Source: JAFKKS01 sp050187875
Lineage (GTDB): Bacteria; Pseudomonadota; Alphaproteobacteria; Rhizobiales; Xanthobacteraceae
Direction: 5' to 3'
NCBI GenBank assembly: GCA_050187875.1
Contig: JBFWXB010000007.1
Location: forward strand, 62,001 to 126,000
DNA: 64,000 nt
The first letter of the stretch is position 1. Each line of letters opens with the position of its first letter. The notes beneath the pieces were generated by a model. That model made no database searches. It was given only the letters and a program-made list of their open reading frames with translations, and was not told the DNA's origin. Both the position numbers and the translations under genes were made by a program. Shown here piece after piece: positions 25,560-33,948 of the stretch.

Positions 25560-25940
25560 ATGGTGAAGACTTCAGCCACACAGGCGCTCGACACCGTCCC
25601 CGACATTCCACAGGACTCAGAGGGCCCTGTCTTTGCCGAGCCCTGGCAGGCGCAGGCCTTCGCCATGGCGGTGTCGCTGCATGAGCGCGGCGTGTTCACC
25701 TGGCCCGAATGGGCATCAACGCTCGCGCAGGAGATCAAGCGCGCGCAGGCGTCAGGCGATCCCGACAGCGGTGCGACCTACTATCACCACTGGCTCGCGG
25801 CGCTCGAGCGGCTTGTCGCGGAGAAGAAGGTGACCGATGCCGCGACACTCGCACGTTATCGCGACGCCTGGGATCACGCTGCCGACCGCACCCCGCACGG
25901 CGTGCCGATCGAACTGCGCGATGAGGACTTCCACGGCTAA
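25560..25940 (+). CDS. Nitrile hydratase accessory protein (maturation factor type)
   Basis: A 126-residue protein with EGPVFAEPWQAQAFAMAV, YYHHWLAALERLVAEK and the ending PIELRDEDFHG, matching the small accessory family encoded after nthAB. These proteins resemble the beta subunit's helical part and aid metal insertion and oxidation of the alpha-subunit cysteines. The ATG at 25560 is used; a TTG at 25551 would add three residues. No nitrilase or amidase gene is next to the cluster. Confidence 0.9.
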   Translation: MVKTSATQALDTVPDIPQDSEGPVFAEPWQAQAFAMAVSLHERGVFTWPEWASTLAQEIKRAQASGDPDSGATYYHHWLAALERLVAEKKVTDAATLARYRDAWDHAADRTPHGVPIELRDEDFHG

Positions 25941-25952
25941 TGTCGCCTGCTC

Positions 25953-26209
25953 GTCATTGCCGGGCTAAACACTTGACCCGGCAATCCATCCCTTTCGCAA
26001 AAATTTCTTTAGTTGATGGATGCACGGGTCAAGCCCGTGCGTGACGCAGGGACTTGTTGAGCGCGTGGAAAACACGTCAACGCGCCCCGTTCTTGCGCAT
26101 TCCGTTTTTGATCTTGTTTCGTTGCGGAAGAACGAATCGCGGTCGCGATTCGCGCGCGCCACGCAGATGTAAACGCATTCCTAAAATGCGCGCACGCGAT
26201 TTCGATTTC
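25953..26209. repeat. Tandem repeat copy 1, with family A palindrome (25953-26045)
   Basis: The copy begins with the palindrome GTCATTGCCGGGCT / GGGTCAAGCCCGTGCGTGAC, here with a six-base insertion (AAACAC) in the left arm, followed by an A/T-poor block containing GAACGAATCGCGGTCGCGAT and TGTAAACGCATTCCTAA. The same order recurs in copy 2 (26210-26456). No gene is seen. Confidence 0.75.
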
Positions 26210-26456
26210 GTCATTGCCGGGCTTGACCCGGCAATCCACCCCATCGCGAAAAAATTTCTTTGGTTGATGGATGCGCGGGTCAAGCCCGCGCATGACGCCG
26301 CGAGATTTATTGGATGCTCGACACACATCAATCAGCGACGTTCTCACGTATTCCGGATTCGATCTCGTTTCGTTGCTGGAGAACGAATCGCGGCTGCGAT
26401 TCGGCGCGGCGCTCGGACGTAAATGCTTTCCTAATGTGAGCGCTGCGGAGAAAAAT
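26210..26456. repeat. Tandem repeat copy 2, with family A palindrome (26210-26296)
   Basis: Repeats copy 1 in the same orientation: palindrome, then GAACGAATCGCGGCTGCGAT and CGTAAATGCTTTCCTAATG. The two copies differ by many substitutions, so the duplication is not recent. It ends a few bases before the end of the nicO-like gene (26463). Confidence 0.75.
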
Positions 26457-26462
26457 TCCGCA

Positions 26463-27641
26463 TCATATGATCAGCCGCTCAGTGCTCACGTAGCCAAACA
26501 GAAGGAGCACGCCGAAGCATATGACGAGCGCTGCCGCCGCAACTTCGAGCCCGCGCATCGCGATCGTGCCGGCGCCGCTGCGCGTCGCGGCAAGGCGCGC
26601 GGCGACGTCCTTCGCGCCGACGGCGAGCGTCGCGATCGCGGTCACGGTGATCGCCGTGCCGAGCCCCATGAGCAGCGTCGAAACAACGCCGGCCCAGAAC
26701 AAACCCTGCGCCATCGCGAAGACGAGGACGAGGATTGCGCCCGAGCAGGGCCGCAGCCCGACGCCGATCACGGCGGAGAGGCCGCGACGCCAGCCGCCGC
26801 GTCCGGCGAGCATCTGCGGATCGGGACCATGCGCGCAGCCGCAGTCCGGGCCGTGGACATGGTCGTGATGATCATGCGCGTGATGCGTATGGGTATGGTG
26901 CGCATGGCCATCGTGGTGATGGTGATGATCGTGACCATGATCGTGCGCGTGGCGATGATGGGCATGGTCGTGGTGCGCATGGTCGTGGTGCGCGTGCGTG
27001 TGGCCGCTGCCACCGGCGACGGCCATGGCGGGGACGAGCTCCCGCGTCTCCGGAGGCATGCGCCATGCGGCAAGAAAACTGCGTCCCTTCGTCCAGAGAA
27101 GCCGTAGCCCGAGCGCGATGATCAGGAGATAGCTCGCGACCTCGATCCAGCGCACCGTGTGGCCCATCGCCTTCGCGGTCGCGCCGAGAAGCACCGCAGC
27201 AACGCCAACGACGGCGATCGCAACAAGGGCCTGCACCAGCGCCGAGGCAAAGGAGAGGGCGACGCCGCGCCGCCATGTCTCGTCATTGGCGACGAGATAG
27301 GAGGAGATCACGGCCTTGCCGTGCCCCGGTCCGGCGGCGTGAAAAATGCCGTAGAAGAACGAGAGGCTCGCGAGTGTCCAGAGCGCGCTGCCGTCCGCCT
27401 TCGCGGCTTTGATCGTCGCGTTGAACTGCGCGTAGTAATGCGCCTGCCGCTCGAGAATCCAGCCGACGATGCCCCCCATCGGCGGCGCCGACGGGCGCGG
27501 TCCTGCGCCGAAGGGATTGCCCTGCGCCTGCGCAACCGCAGCAAAAATGTCGGCGGCGACGAGAGCGATCAGCGCGACAAGCGCGGTGACCGCAAGTGAG
27601 CGGACCAGGCAGGTTTGGCGCAGGCCTCGAGACAATGACAT
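26463..27641 (-). CDS. NicO/RcnA-like nickel/cobalt transporter with His-rich loop
   Basis: About 392 residues with several membrane helices. FYGIFHAAGPGHGKAVISSY and the downstream SAVIGVGLRPCSGAILVLVF are the NicO family landmarks. A cytoplasmic- or periplasmic-facing loop of about 60 residues (encoded near 26810-26990) holds around thirty histidines with Asp, plus PDCGCAHG. The family moves Ni2+/Co2+; uptake or efflux cannot be decided from sequence. Its convergent position to a cobalt nitrile hydratase hints at cobalt supply. The ATG at 27641 has GGGA six bases away; GTG 27653 and ATG 27647 are alternatives. DUF1007 is the upstream partner gene. Confidence 0.9.
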   Translation of the reverse strand: MSLSRGLRQTCLVRSLAVTALVALIALVAADIFAAVAQAQGNPFGAGPRPSAPPMGGIVGWILERQAHYYAQFNATIKAAKADGSALWTLASLSFFYGIFHAAGPGHGKAVISSYLVANDETWRRGVALSFASALVQALVAIAVVGVAAVLLGATAKAMGHTVRWIEVASYLLIIALGLRLLWTKGRSFLAAWRMPPETRELVPAMAVAGGSGHTHAHHDHAHHDHAHHRHAHDHGHDHHHHHDGHAHHTHTHHAHDHHDHVHGPDCGCAHGPDPQMLAGRGGWRRGLSAVIGVGLRPCSGAILVLVFAMAQGLFWAGVVSTLLMGLGTAITVTAIATLAVGAKDVAARLAATRSGAGTIAMRGLEVAAAALVICFGVLLLFGYVSTERLII

Positions 27642-27695
27642 CGGCATTCCCACAGCATGGCCCGCGATCGGTCCGTCACGGCTGCGCCGGTGCGG

Positions 27696-28340
27696 TCACG
27701 GGCAGTTCACCAGAATCTTGTTCGCGAATTGCGCGCCGAAATTGCTCCCGGGGGTCAGCGCATTGAAGAAAGACTCATCGAGCGGTTGGCCGGCGGGCTT
27801 TTTTGCCTCGCCGGGGGCGAAGGTGTTGAGCTTGCACTCGGCCGGCGCACTGGCGAGTGAGACCGGCGCGTCCTTGGCGAGCGTGAAGTCGACGAAATAG
27901 GTCGCGTCATAGACTTCGACCTCGACGGTCTTGCCCTTCGCCGGCGTCTTCAGCGGCAGCGTGAAGTTCAGCGTCAGCGCGCCGTTCTCGAAGTCGAGCC
28001 AGTAGTCCTTGGGGTCGGTGATCGGGAAGCGCTTGCCGTCCGCCTTCACATGCGTGAAGTAGCCGAACTCCTTGAGCGAGCTGACATTGACCTCGGCGAG
28101 GCTCTGCAACTCCTCGCGCGAGAGCTTGCCGTCGTTATTGGTGTCGAGCCCTTGCGTCGCAAAGGTCGAGAACATCTCGTCGAAGGTCCAGTGGTGCTTG
28201 ACCGCGGTGAGCGTGCCGTCGGGCGCGTAGACGAGCTCGCTTTTGACCGTCACCCAGACATGCGGATGCGCCGACGCTGGGCCAGCCGCCGCAGCGAGCA
28301 GCGCCAGAGCAATCAGGCACAACAGAGAAAGACGGCGCAT
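27696..28340 (-). CDS. DUF1007 family periplasmic protein
   Basis: A 214-residue protein whose start MRRLSLLCLIALALLAAAAG is a signal peptide ending near ASAHPHVWV; the mature N-terminus HPHVWV is a family hallmark. DUF1007 genes are commonly next to NicO-type nickel/cobalt transporters and are thought to serve as periplasmic metal partners. A calcium-binding-like loop DTNNDGKLSREEL is present. The ATG at 28340 is used rather than the open frame to 28388, because it starts the signal. Confidence 0.88.
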   Translation of the reverse strand: MRRLSLLCLIALALLAAAAGPASAHPHVWVTVKSELVYAPDGTLTAVKHHWTFDEMFSTFATQGLDTNNDGKLSREELQSLAEVNVSSLKEFGYFTHVKADGKRFPITDPKDYWLDFENGALTLNFTLPLKTPAKGKTVEVEVYDATYFVDFTLAKDAPVSLASAPAECKLNTFAPGEAKKPAGQPLDESFFNALTPGSNFGAQFANKILVNCP

Positions 28341-28450
28341 GCGATCGGGACCGTGGCGCGGGGACCGGGCCGTTGAATCGGGTCGCACGATAGCAAAAAG
28401 TCGGGCGGAATGGTGGCCGCGCGGCCCGGCCGTCGCGCAAGGCCCTGCGA

Positions 28451-30040
28451 CTAACGCCCCGCGGCGCCCCCGTCCGCACGCGGGTCGTGCCCACCTTCGA
28501 GCGTTCCGTCGGGATTGAGTATCACCGCACCGGCATGGCCCATCGTGTCGGAATAATCTTCCGCGACGACCTCGACGTCGTGCCCGGCAGCGCGCAATTG
28601 ATCAATAACGCGCTCATCGAAACGCGATTCCAGGCGCAGATTGGTGTGCGGCGAGCCCCAGGTGCGGCCGAGCAGCCAGCGCGGCCGATCGAGCGCAGCC
28701 TCCAGCGGCTGCTTAAACATGACGTGCCGCGAGAAGATCATCGCCTGCGTCTGCGGCTGCCCGTCGCCGCCCATGGTGCCGTAGGCCATGACGCGCCCGT
28801 CATTAAGGGCGGCGAGGGCTGGGTTGAGCGTGTGGAACGGCCGGCGTCCCGGCGTGAGCGGATTGAGCGTCTCCTTATCGAGCGAAAAGCTCGCGCCGCG
28901 GTTCTGCATGAGGACGCCCGTCGCCGGCAGCACGCAGCCGGAGCCGAACTCCCAATAGATCGACTGGATGAAGGACACGACGGTGCCGGAGCCATCCGCC
29001 GCGCCCATCCAGATCGTGTCGCCCTCGCCATGGGGCGCAGGCCAGCGCGCCGCCTTGCGGCGATCGATTTTCGCCGCTTCCGCATCGAGAAACGCCTTCT
29101 CGAAGAAACGCGCCGGTGGATGCGCGAGGCGCTCGAAATCGGTGACGTAGCGGTCGCGCACACGGAACGCCCGCTTCGTCGCCTCGACGAGACCGTGCAC
29201 ATAATCGAAGCCGTCGGCCTCGCGCACGCCGAGCCGGTCGAACAGCGCGAGGATCAGGAGCGAGGCGAGCCCCTGGGTGGGCGGGGGCGTGTTGTAGATC
29301 GTTCCGGCGCTGACTGCGACTTCGAGCGGCGCGCGCTCGACGGCACGATAGCTTTCAAGGTCGGCGCGCGTGACCGGACTACCGATGCGGTCGAGATCGG
29401 CGGCGACTTCGCGCGCCACGTCGCCGCGATAGAAGTCGTCGAACCCGGCGCGCGCAAGCTGTTCCAGCGTCGCCGCGAGCGCGGATTGGCGCAGCGTTGC
29501 GCCCTCCTCCGGCGGCTTGCCGTCGGCGAGGAACGTCGTGGCGAATCCCGGCACGTCCTTGAGCTCGTCGAATTTCTCGCGCGTCAGCCGCGCCTGGCTG
29601 CGCGTCACACGATAGCCGTCCCGCGCGAAGCGCGTCGCCGCGCCGAGAAGGACGTCGCGCGGCAGTTTGCCGCCGAGCCCGCGCGCCATCTCCTGCGCCA
29701 GCGCCCATCCGCCAATCGCGCCGGGCACCGTCAGCGCCGCGAGCGGGCCGCGCGACGGAATCGCCTCATGCTCGCGGTAAAGCTCGCGCAGCGCCCGCGC
29801 GCCGGCAGGTCCGCAGGCCTCGATCGCGCGGACGCGCCCACGCGGCTCGCGGATGAGCCAGAAGCCGTCGCCGCCGACATGGTTCATGTGCGGATAGACG
29901 GCGGCGATCGTCGCCGCCATGGCGATCAGCGCCTCGACGGCGTTGCCGCCCTCGGCGAGGATCGCGCGGCCCGCCTCACAGGCATCGCTATGGGGCGCGG
30001 CGACGACGCCGCGCCGATGTCCGGCGGAATGCAAATTCAT
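28451..30040 (-). CDS. Gamma-glutamyltransferase-family hydrolase, non-secreted
   Basis: A 529-residue Ntn-hydrolase proenzyme of the gamma-glutamyltransferase family. The autocleavage/nucleophile threonine is T342 in GEGDTIWMGAADGSG; TVPGAIGGWALAQ and the PPPTQGLASLLILALFD block precede it. No signal peptide is seen, so it may act in the cytoplasm on gamma-glutamyl compounds or an amide-type substrate as in HpxW-like relatives. It starts inside the DUF2182 stop (ATGA overlap), so it belongs to the four-gene operon with M3 peptidase, DUF1326 and DUF2182. Confidence 0.9.
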   Translation of the reverse strand: MNLHSAGHRRGVVAAPHSDACEAGRAILAEGGNAVEALIAMAATIAAVYPHMNHVGGDGFWLIREPRGRVRAIEACGPAGARALRELYREHEAIPSRGPLAALTVPGAIGGWALAQEMARGLGGKLPRDVLLGAATRFARDGYRVTRSQARLTREKFDELKDVPGFATTFLADGKPPEEGATLRQSALAATLEQLARAGFDDFYRGDVAREVAADLDRIGSPVTRADLESYRAVERAPLEVAVSAGTIYNTPPPTQGLASLLILALFDRLGVREADGFDYVHGLVEATKRAFRVRDRYVTDFERLAHPPARFFEKAFLDAEAAKIDRRKAARWPAPHGEGDTIWMGAADGSGTVVSFIQSIYWEFGSGCVLPATGVLMQNRGASFSLDKETLNPLTPGRRPFHTLNPALAALNDGRVMAYGTMGGDGQPQTQAMIFSRHVMFKQPLEAALDRPRWLLGRTWGSPHTNLRLESRFDERVIDQLRAAGHDVEVVAEDYSDTMGHAGAVILNPDGTLEGGHDPRADGGAAGR

Positions 30041-30858
30041 ACGGGAATCCCCTCACGAAAACGGAAAAACGCCAGACAGACGCCGATAGCAATCAGGACA
30101 GCTCCGATGCCGAGCCGCCAGAATCTCGACCCCGGCAACAGCTTTTCGATTGTGACCAGAACGGCAAGCGCCGCGACCCATCGCAGATCCATCACCGCGA
30201 CGGCAAACAGCAGCAGCATTAGCGCAGCACAGCATCCAAGACAAAACAGGCCATGACGAACCCCCATGACGAAGGCGCCCGTCGCCCCGTCACGCCATTC
30301 GCTGAGAATGAAGCTGTCCGGCGAGCGGCAGTAAGCGAGACAGCGCTCCTTCAAGGGGCTGAACTGATAGAGGCCGGCCGCAACAAACAGCGCGGCCGAG
30401 AAATAGGATGACGCCGACTGCATCATCGTGGTCAGCAGCTCAAGCCGCTGCAGCGCCCATTGCAGCCCGGTCGCCGCAACCGAGAACGCCGCCCAGATCG
30501 CGATATATCCGAACAGGAAAACGATGGTCGGCACATACGGGTCGGCGCGTGCACGGCGGCGGCGGTTGATCGTGGCGAAGGCCGTGATCATCGGCGTCGC
30601 GCCGGGCACCATCATCGCCGCCATCATCACCGACCACATGACGAAGACCAGCAGCGCGTCGAGTAGCGTCCAGGACGGCTCCATGCCGTTCATCGACATA
30701 TTCATGTCGCGCCACATGTCCGCTTCCATGGCGTCCATCAGGCGCGCCTGATGCGCGGTATATGCCCAGGCGAGAACCGACAGGACAACGAGCATGACAA
30801 AGACGACAGGGCGATCGTGCCGCGCGAGCGCACCGCTTTCGCCGCTGCCGTCCGTCAT
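30037..30858 (-). CDS. DUF2182 predicted metal-binding integral membrane protein
   Basis: A 273-residue protein with six or seven hydrophobic segments. The N-terminal loop has DAMEADMWRDMNMSMNGMEP, rich in Met and acidic residues, followed by AMMVPGATPMITAF. ERCLAYCRSP and HGLFCLGCCAALMLLL give extra cysteines. The family (COG5486) is described as a predicted metal-binding membrane protein and usually has a DUF1326 neighbour, as here. Both its start and its stop overlap neighbours by four bases (ATGA). Function is unknown. Confidence 0.87.
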   Translation of the reverse strand: MTDGSGESGALARHDRPVVFVMLVVLSVLAWAYTAHQARLMDAMEADMWRDMNMSMNGMEPSWTLLDALLVFVMWSVMMAAMMVPGATPMITAFATINRRRRARADPYVPTIVFLFGYIAIWAAFSVAATGLQWALQRLELLTTMMQSASSYFSAALFVAAGLYQFSPLKERCLAYCRSPDSFILSEWRDGATGAFVMGVRHGLFCLGCCAALMLLLFAVAVMDLRWVAALAVLVTIEKLLPGSRFWRLGIGAVLIAIGVCLAFFRFREGIPV

Positions 30859-31589
30859 TGGCTCTTCAGCGAGGTCCGCCAGCTGAAGGTCTTGGGACCG
30901 CGCAGATCGAAGGCGATATGCTTAGACGATCGCTCCGACCAGTCCCAATTGCGGCCGAACGCGCCGGTCACGACGTTGCGCTTCGCTTGTCCGACCGTCA
31001 GGAAGCCCGGCACCACTTCCGGCCGCGGCGCATTGTAGATGCGGCAGGTGTCGCCCTCGGGCACCATGTATTTGCGGAACGGTCCGCCGAGACCCTCGAC
31101 CATCCCCGGCACCTCGACGCGCCACTCCTCGGCATCATGGGTCACGGTCATCTTGACGAATTCGACGCCGTCGAGGCTCAACGTCAAATCGCGCCACGCC
31201 GCAAACGCGCCACCGGCGTGACCGGTGAAAATTTTCTCGAGCGCGACGCGCTCTTCGGGGCTCGCCCGATCATCGATCAGAAAACCGAATTCACGGTTCT
31301 TCTCGAAGACGTTGCCTTCCCAATGAATGATCAGGACGACCGCGAGATCCTTGGTGATCTTGAGATCGCCGTAGTGGCCCTCTCGGATCAGCCAGGTGAG
31401 CACGCCTTCGCAATAACCGAACGTCGGGTCCGACCCGAAGTTGCAGGGGCACCCGATCGCACAGTTGCAGAGATCCCACCAGTCGCCGGTCAGACGCCAG
31501 TCGGGAACATTGTCGAGAGATGTCGGCTCGGACGCTGCGGCCAAGGGATTATCGCTTGATGGAACTCGTCTCCACGGTAGGCACGCCAT
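30855..31589 (-). CDS. DUF1326 cysteine-rich protein, DUF2182 partner
   Basis: A 244-residue protein with the hallmark cysteine cluster DLCNCAIGCPCNFG (C41, C43, C47, C49) after WRLTGDWW, then VVLIIHWEGN and the ending FDLRGPKTFSW. The arrangement suggests metal binding, but no function is established. The start ATG 31589 overlaps the M3 peptidase stop TGA by one base (TGATG) and its stop overlaps the DUF2182 start by four bases. The open frame to 31811 has no family sequence. No signal peptide is visible. Confidence 0.87.
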   Translation of the reverse strand: MACLPWRRVPSSDNPLAAASEPTSLDNVPDWRLTGDWWDLCNCAIGCPCNFGSDPTFGYCEGVLTWLIREGHYGDLKITKDLAVVLIIHWEGNVFEKNREFGFLIDDRASPEERVALEKIFTGHAGGAFAAWRDLTLSLDGVEFVKMTVTHDAEEWRVEVPGMVEGLGGPFRKYMVPEGDTCRIYNAPRPEVVPGFLTVGQAKRNVVTGAFGRNWDWSERSSKHIAFDLRGPKTFSWRTSLKSQ

Positions 31590-33670
31590 CAAGCCGTGGC
31601 AAGCTTCGGATCGCCCGCCAGGCCGCGCTTCTCCAGGACGCCCTTCACGGTCGGCATGGCGCCACGGAACAGCCGGTAGGCTTCGGCGGGATCGCGCAGG
31701 TTGCCGGCGGAATAGACGAAGTCGTGCAAGCGTTGCGCCGTCTTCGGATCGAAGATGTCGCCACTTTCGCGAAATGCTGCAAAACCATCGGCGTCCAGCA
31801 TCTCTGACCACATGTAGCTGTAATAGGCCGCGGCGTAGCCTTCGCCTGAGAAGATGTGCCCGAAATGCGTGGAGCGGTGGCGCATGCCGATCTCCGCCGG
31901 CATGGCGATGCGCTCAAGCGCGGCGCGCTCGAACGCATCGGCATCCATCGTCGTCGCGTCTTGGCGCGTGTGGAAATCGAGGTCGACGATCGCCGACGAC
32001 AGATACTCGGTCGTCGCGCAGCCCTGATCGAAATTCTTCGCCGCGATGACGCGATCGATCAGCGCCTGCGGCATCGGCGCGCCGGTCTCGTGATGCAGCG
32101 CGAATTTCTCAAGAATCTCCGGCTGCTCCACCCAGTGCTCGTAGAGCTGCGAGGGGAACTCGACGAAGTCGGTCGCGACCGCCGTGCCCGAGAGCAGTGG
32201 ATATTTCACGTTGGAGAGAAGCCCGTGCAGTGCATGGCCGAACTCGTGGAACAGCGTATGCGCGTCGTCGAAGCTGAGGAGGTCCGGCTTGCCGCCTTCG
32301 CTCTTCGAGAAATTCGCGACATTGATGATGATCGGGGCGACCTCGCCATCGAGGCGCTCCTGGTCGCGCAGCGATGTCATCCACGCGCCGCTGCGCTTCG
32401 AAGAGCGCGCGAAATAATCGCCCACGAAAAGGCCGACATGGCGGCCCTGCGCGTCGGTCACCTCATAGACGCGCACGTCTGGGTGATACGTCGCGACGCC
32501 GGCGACACGTTTGAAATTGAGCCCGAACAGCCGGTTCGCGACATAGAACGTGGCCTCGATCATGCGATCGAGCTGCAAGTACGGCTTCGTCTCCGCTTCA
32601 TCGAGATCGAAACGCTTCTTGCGCAGCTTTTCCGCGTAATAGGCCCAGTCCCACGGCGCGATGGCAAAATTGGCGCCTTCCGCCTGCGCGATCTCGCGCA
32701 ATCCGTTGCGGTCGTGCATCGCATGCGCGCGCGCCGGCCCCCACACCGCGTCGAGCATGTCGCGCGCCGCGCCCGGCGTTTTCGCCATCGCGTCGTCGAG
32801 ACGATAGGCGGCGTGGTTCGCGAAGCCGAGCAGCTCCGCGCGCTCCTGACGCAGCGCGACCATCTGCGCGATGAGCCCCTTGTTGTCGGTCTTGCCGCCG
32901 TTGTCGCCGCGCGCGGCGAAGGCGCGCCAGAGCTGCTCACGCAAATCGCGGCGGCTCGAGAAACGCAGGAACGGCTCGACGCTCGAGCGCGACAGCGTGA
33001 TGACGTATTTTCCGTCTTCGCCACGCTCCTTCGCCGCGGCCTTCGCCGCGTCGCGCACGAAATCCGGGAGCCCGGCGAGATCGTCTTCGCTTTCAAGCGT
33101 CAGCGTGAAGGCCTGCTCGTCGGCGAGCACGTTCTGCCCGAAGGTCGTGCCGAGCAAAGCGAGCTGCTCGTTGATGGCGACGAGCCGGGTGCGTGCATCG
33201 GCCGACAGCGCCGCCCCCGAGCGCATGAACGCGGTGTGATAGCGCTCCAGCACACGCTGCTGCTCTGTGTCGAGACCGAGTGTGTCGCGTTGCGTGTAAA
33301 GCGCGTCGATCCGTTGGAACAGCGCGGCGTCCTGATAGACCTCGCTGTAGTGACGCGCGATGAGCGGCGAGATTTCGAGGTCGATCGCCTCCAGCGCGTC
33401 GTTGGTGTGCGCGCCCGTGAGCACCCAGAAGACGGCCGAGACCCGGGAGAGCGCGCGCCAGCTTCGCTCGAGCGCCTCGATCGTGTTGGCGAAGGTGGGC
33501 GCGGCCTTGTCCGCGCCGATGGCGGCGATCGTCCCGCGGTGATCCCGCAACGCCTCGACGAACGCGGGCTTGAAATGCTCCGGCTCGATGGCGTCGAACG
33601 GCGGCAGGCCGAAGCGTGTCGTCCATTCGCCGCTGAAAGGATTGTCGACGCCGCGTTTCGATTGGGTCAT
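31589..33670 (-). CDS. M3-family oligopeptidase (peptidyl-dipeptidase Dcp-like)
   Basis: A 693-residue zinc metallopeptidase that degrades short peptides in the cytoplasm. The zinc motif is FHEFGHALHGLLS (about residue 472), followed by VEFPSQLYEHW and the downstream GYAAAYYSYMWSEMLDAD segment. Length agrees with Dcp/OpdA (about 680). A GGAG site lies eight bases before the start. It is the first gene of a coupled operon (DUF1326, DUF2182, gamma-glutamyltransferase follow). Confidence 0.95.
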   Translation of the reverse strand: MTQSKRGVDNPFSGEWTTRFGLPPFDAIEPEHFKPAFVEALRDHRGTIAAIGADKAAPTFANTIEALERSWRALSRVSAVFWVLTGAHTNDALEAIDLEISPLIARHYSEVYQDAALFQRIDALYTQRDTLGLDTEQQRVLERYHTAFMRSGAALSADARTRLVAINEQLALLGTTFGQNVLADEQAFTLTLESEDDLAGLPDFVRDAAKAAAKERGEDGKYVITLSRSSVEPFLRFSSRRDLREQLWRAFAARGDNGGKTDNKGLIAQMVALRQERAELLGFANHAAYRLDDAMAKTPGAARDMLDAVWGPARAHAMHDRNGLREIAQAEGANFAIAPWDWAYYAEKLRKKRFDLDEAETKPYLQLDRMIEATFYVANRLFGLNFKRVAGVATYHPDVRVYEVTDAQGRHVGLFVGDYFARSSKRSGAWMTSLRDQERLDGEVAPIIINVANFSKSEGGKPDLLSFDDAHTLFHEFGHALHGLLSNVKYPLLSGTAVATDFVEFPSQLYEHWVEQPEILEKFALHHETGAPMPQALIDRVIAAKNFDQGCATTEYLSSAIVDLDFHTRQDATTMDADAFERAALERIAMPAEIGMRHRSTHFGHIFSGEGYAAAYYSYMWSEMLDADGFAAFRESGDIFDPKTAQRLHDFVYSAGNLRDPAEAYRLFRGAMPTVKGVLEKRGLAGDPKLATA

Positions 33671-33948
33671 GCAGAAGTCTCCAGGAGGCCGCCCAAAATC
33701 GCGGCCAATGCGGCCAATTTGAGCGGCAATTTAATCTCTCTTAACCAATTGGGCGCAGCCTGATCCAAGCTGCGCGCGATTCCGGCCGCCGACGCCAACT
33801 CGTCGGTCCTTAGCGGGATAGCCAAAGGCCGGCCACTTCTTTCTTGCCGCCCCCGCGGAACGGCCGCCTTGCGGCTAGCTCCTCCGCTGTGCGACGCTTA
33901 CCGCTCCCGCGCGCCTCCGCGCCTTCCATCCTTGCCAGGATCATCCCG

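Noticed and set aside
25965..26347. Several 60-110-codon frames in the nitrile hydratase/nicO gap
   Set aside because: They are translations of the family A palindromes and the duplicated block, and similar frames occur at other repeat copies.
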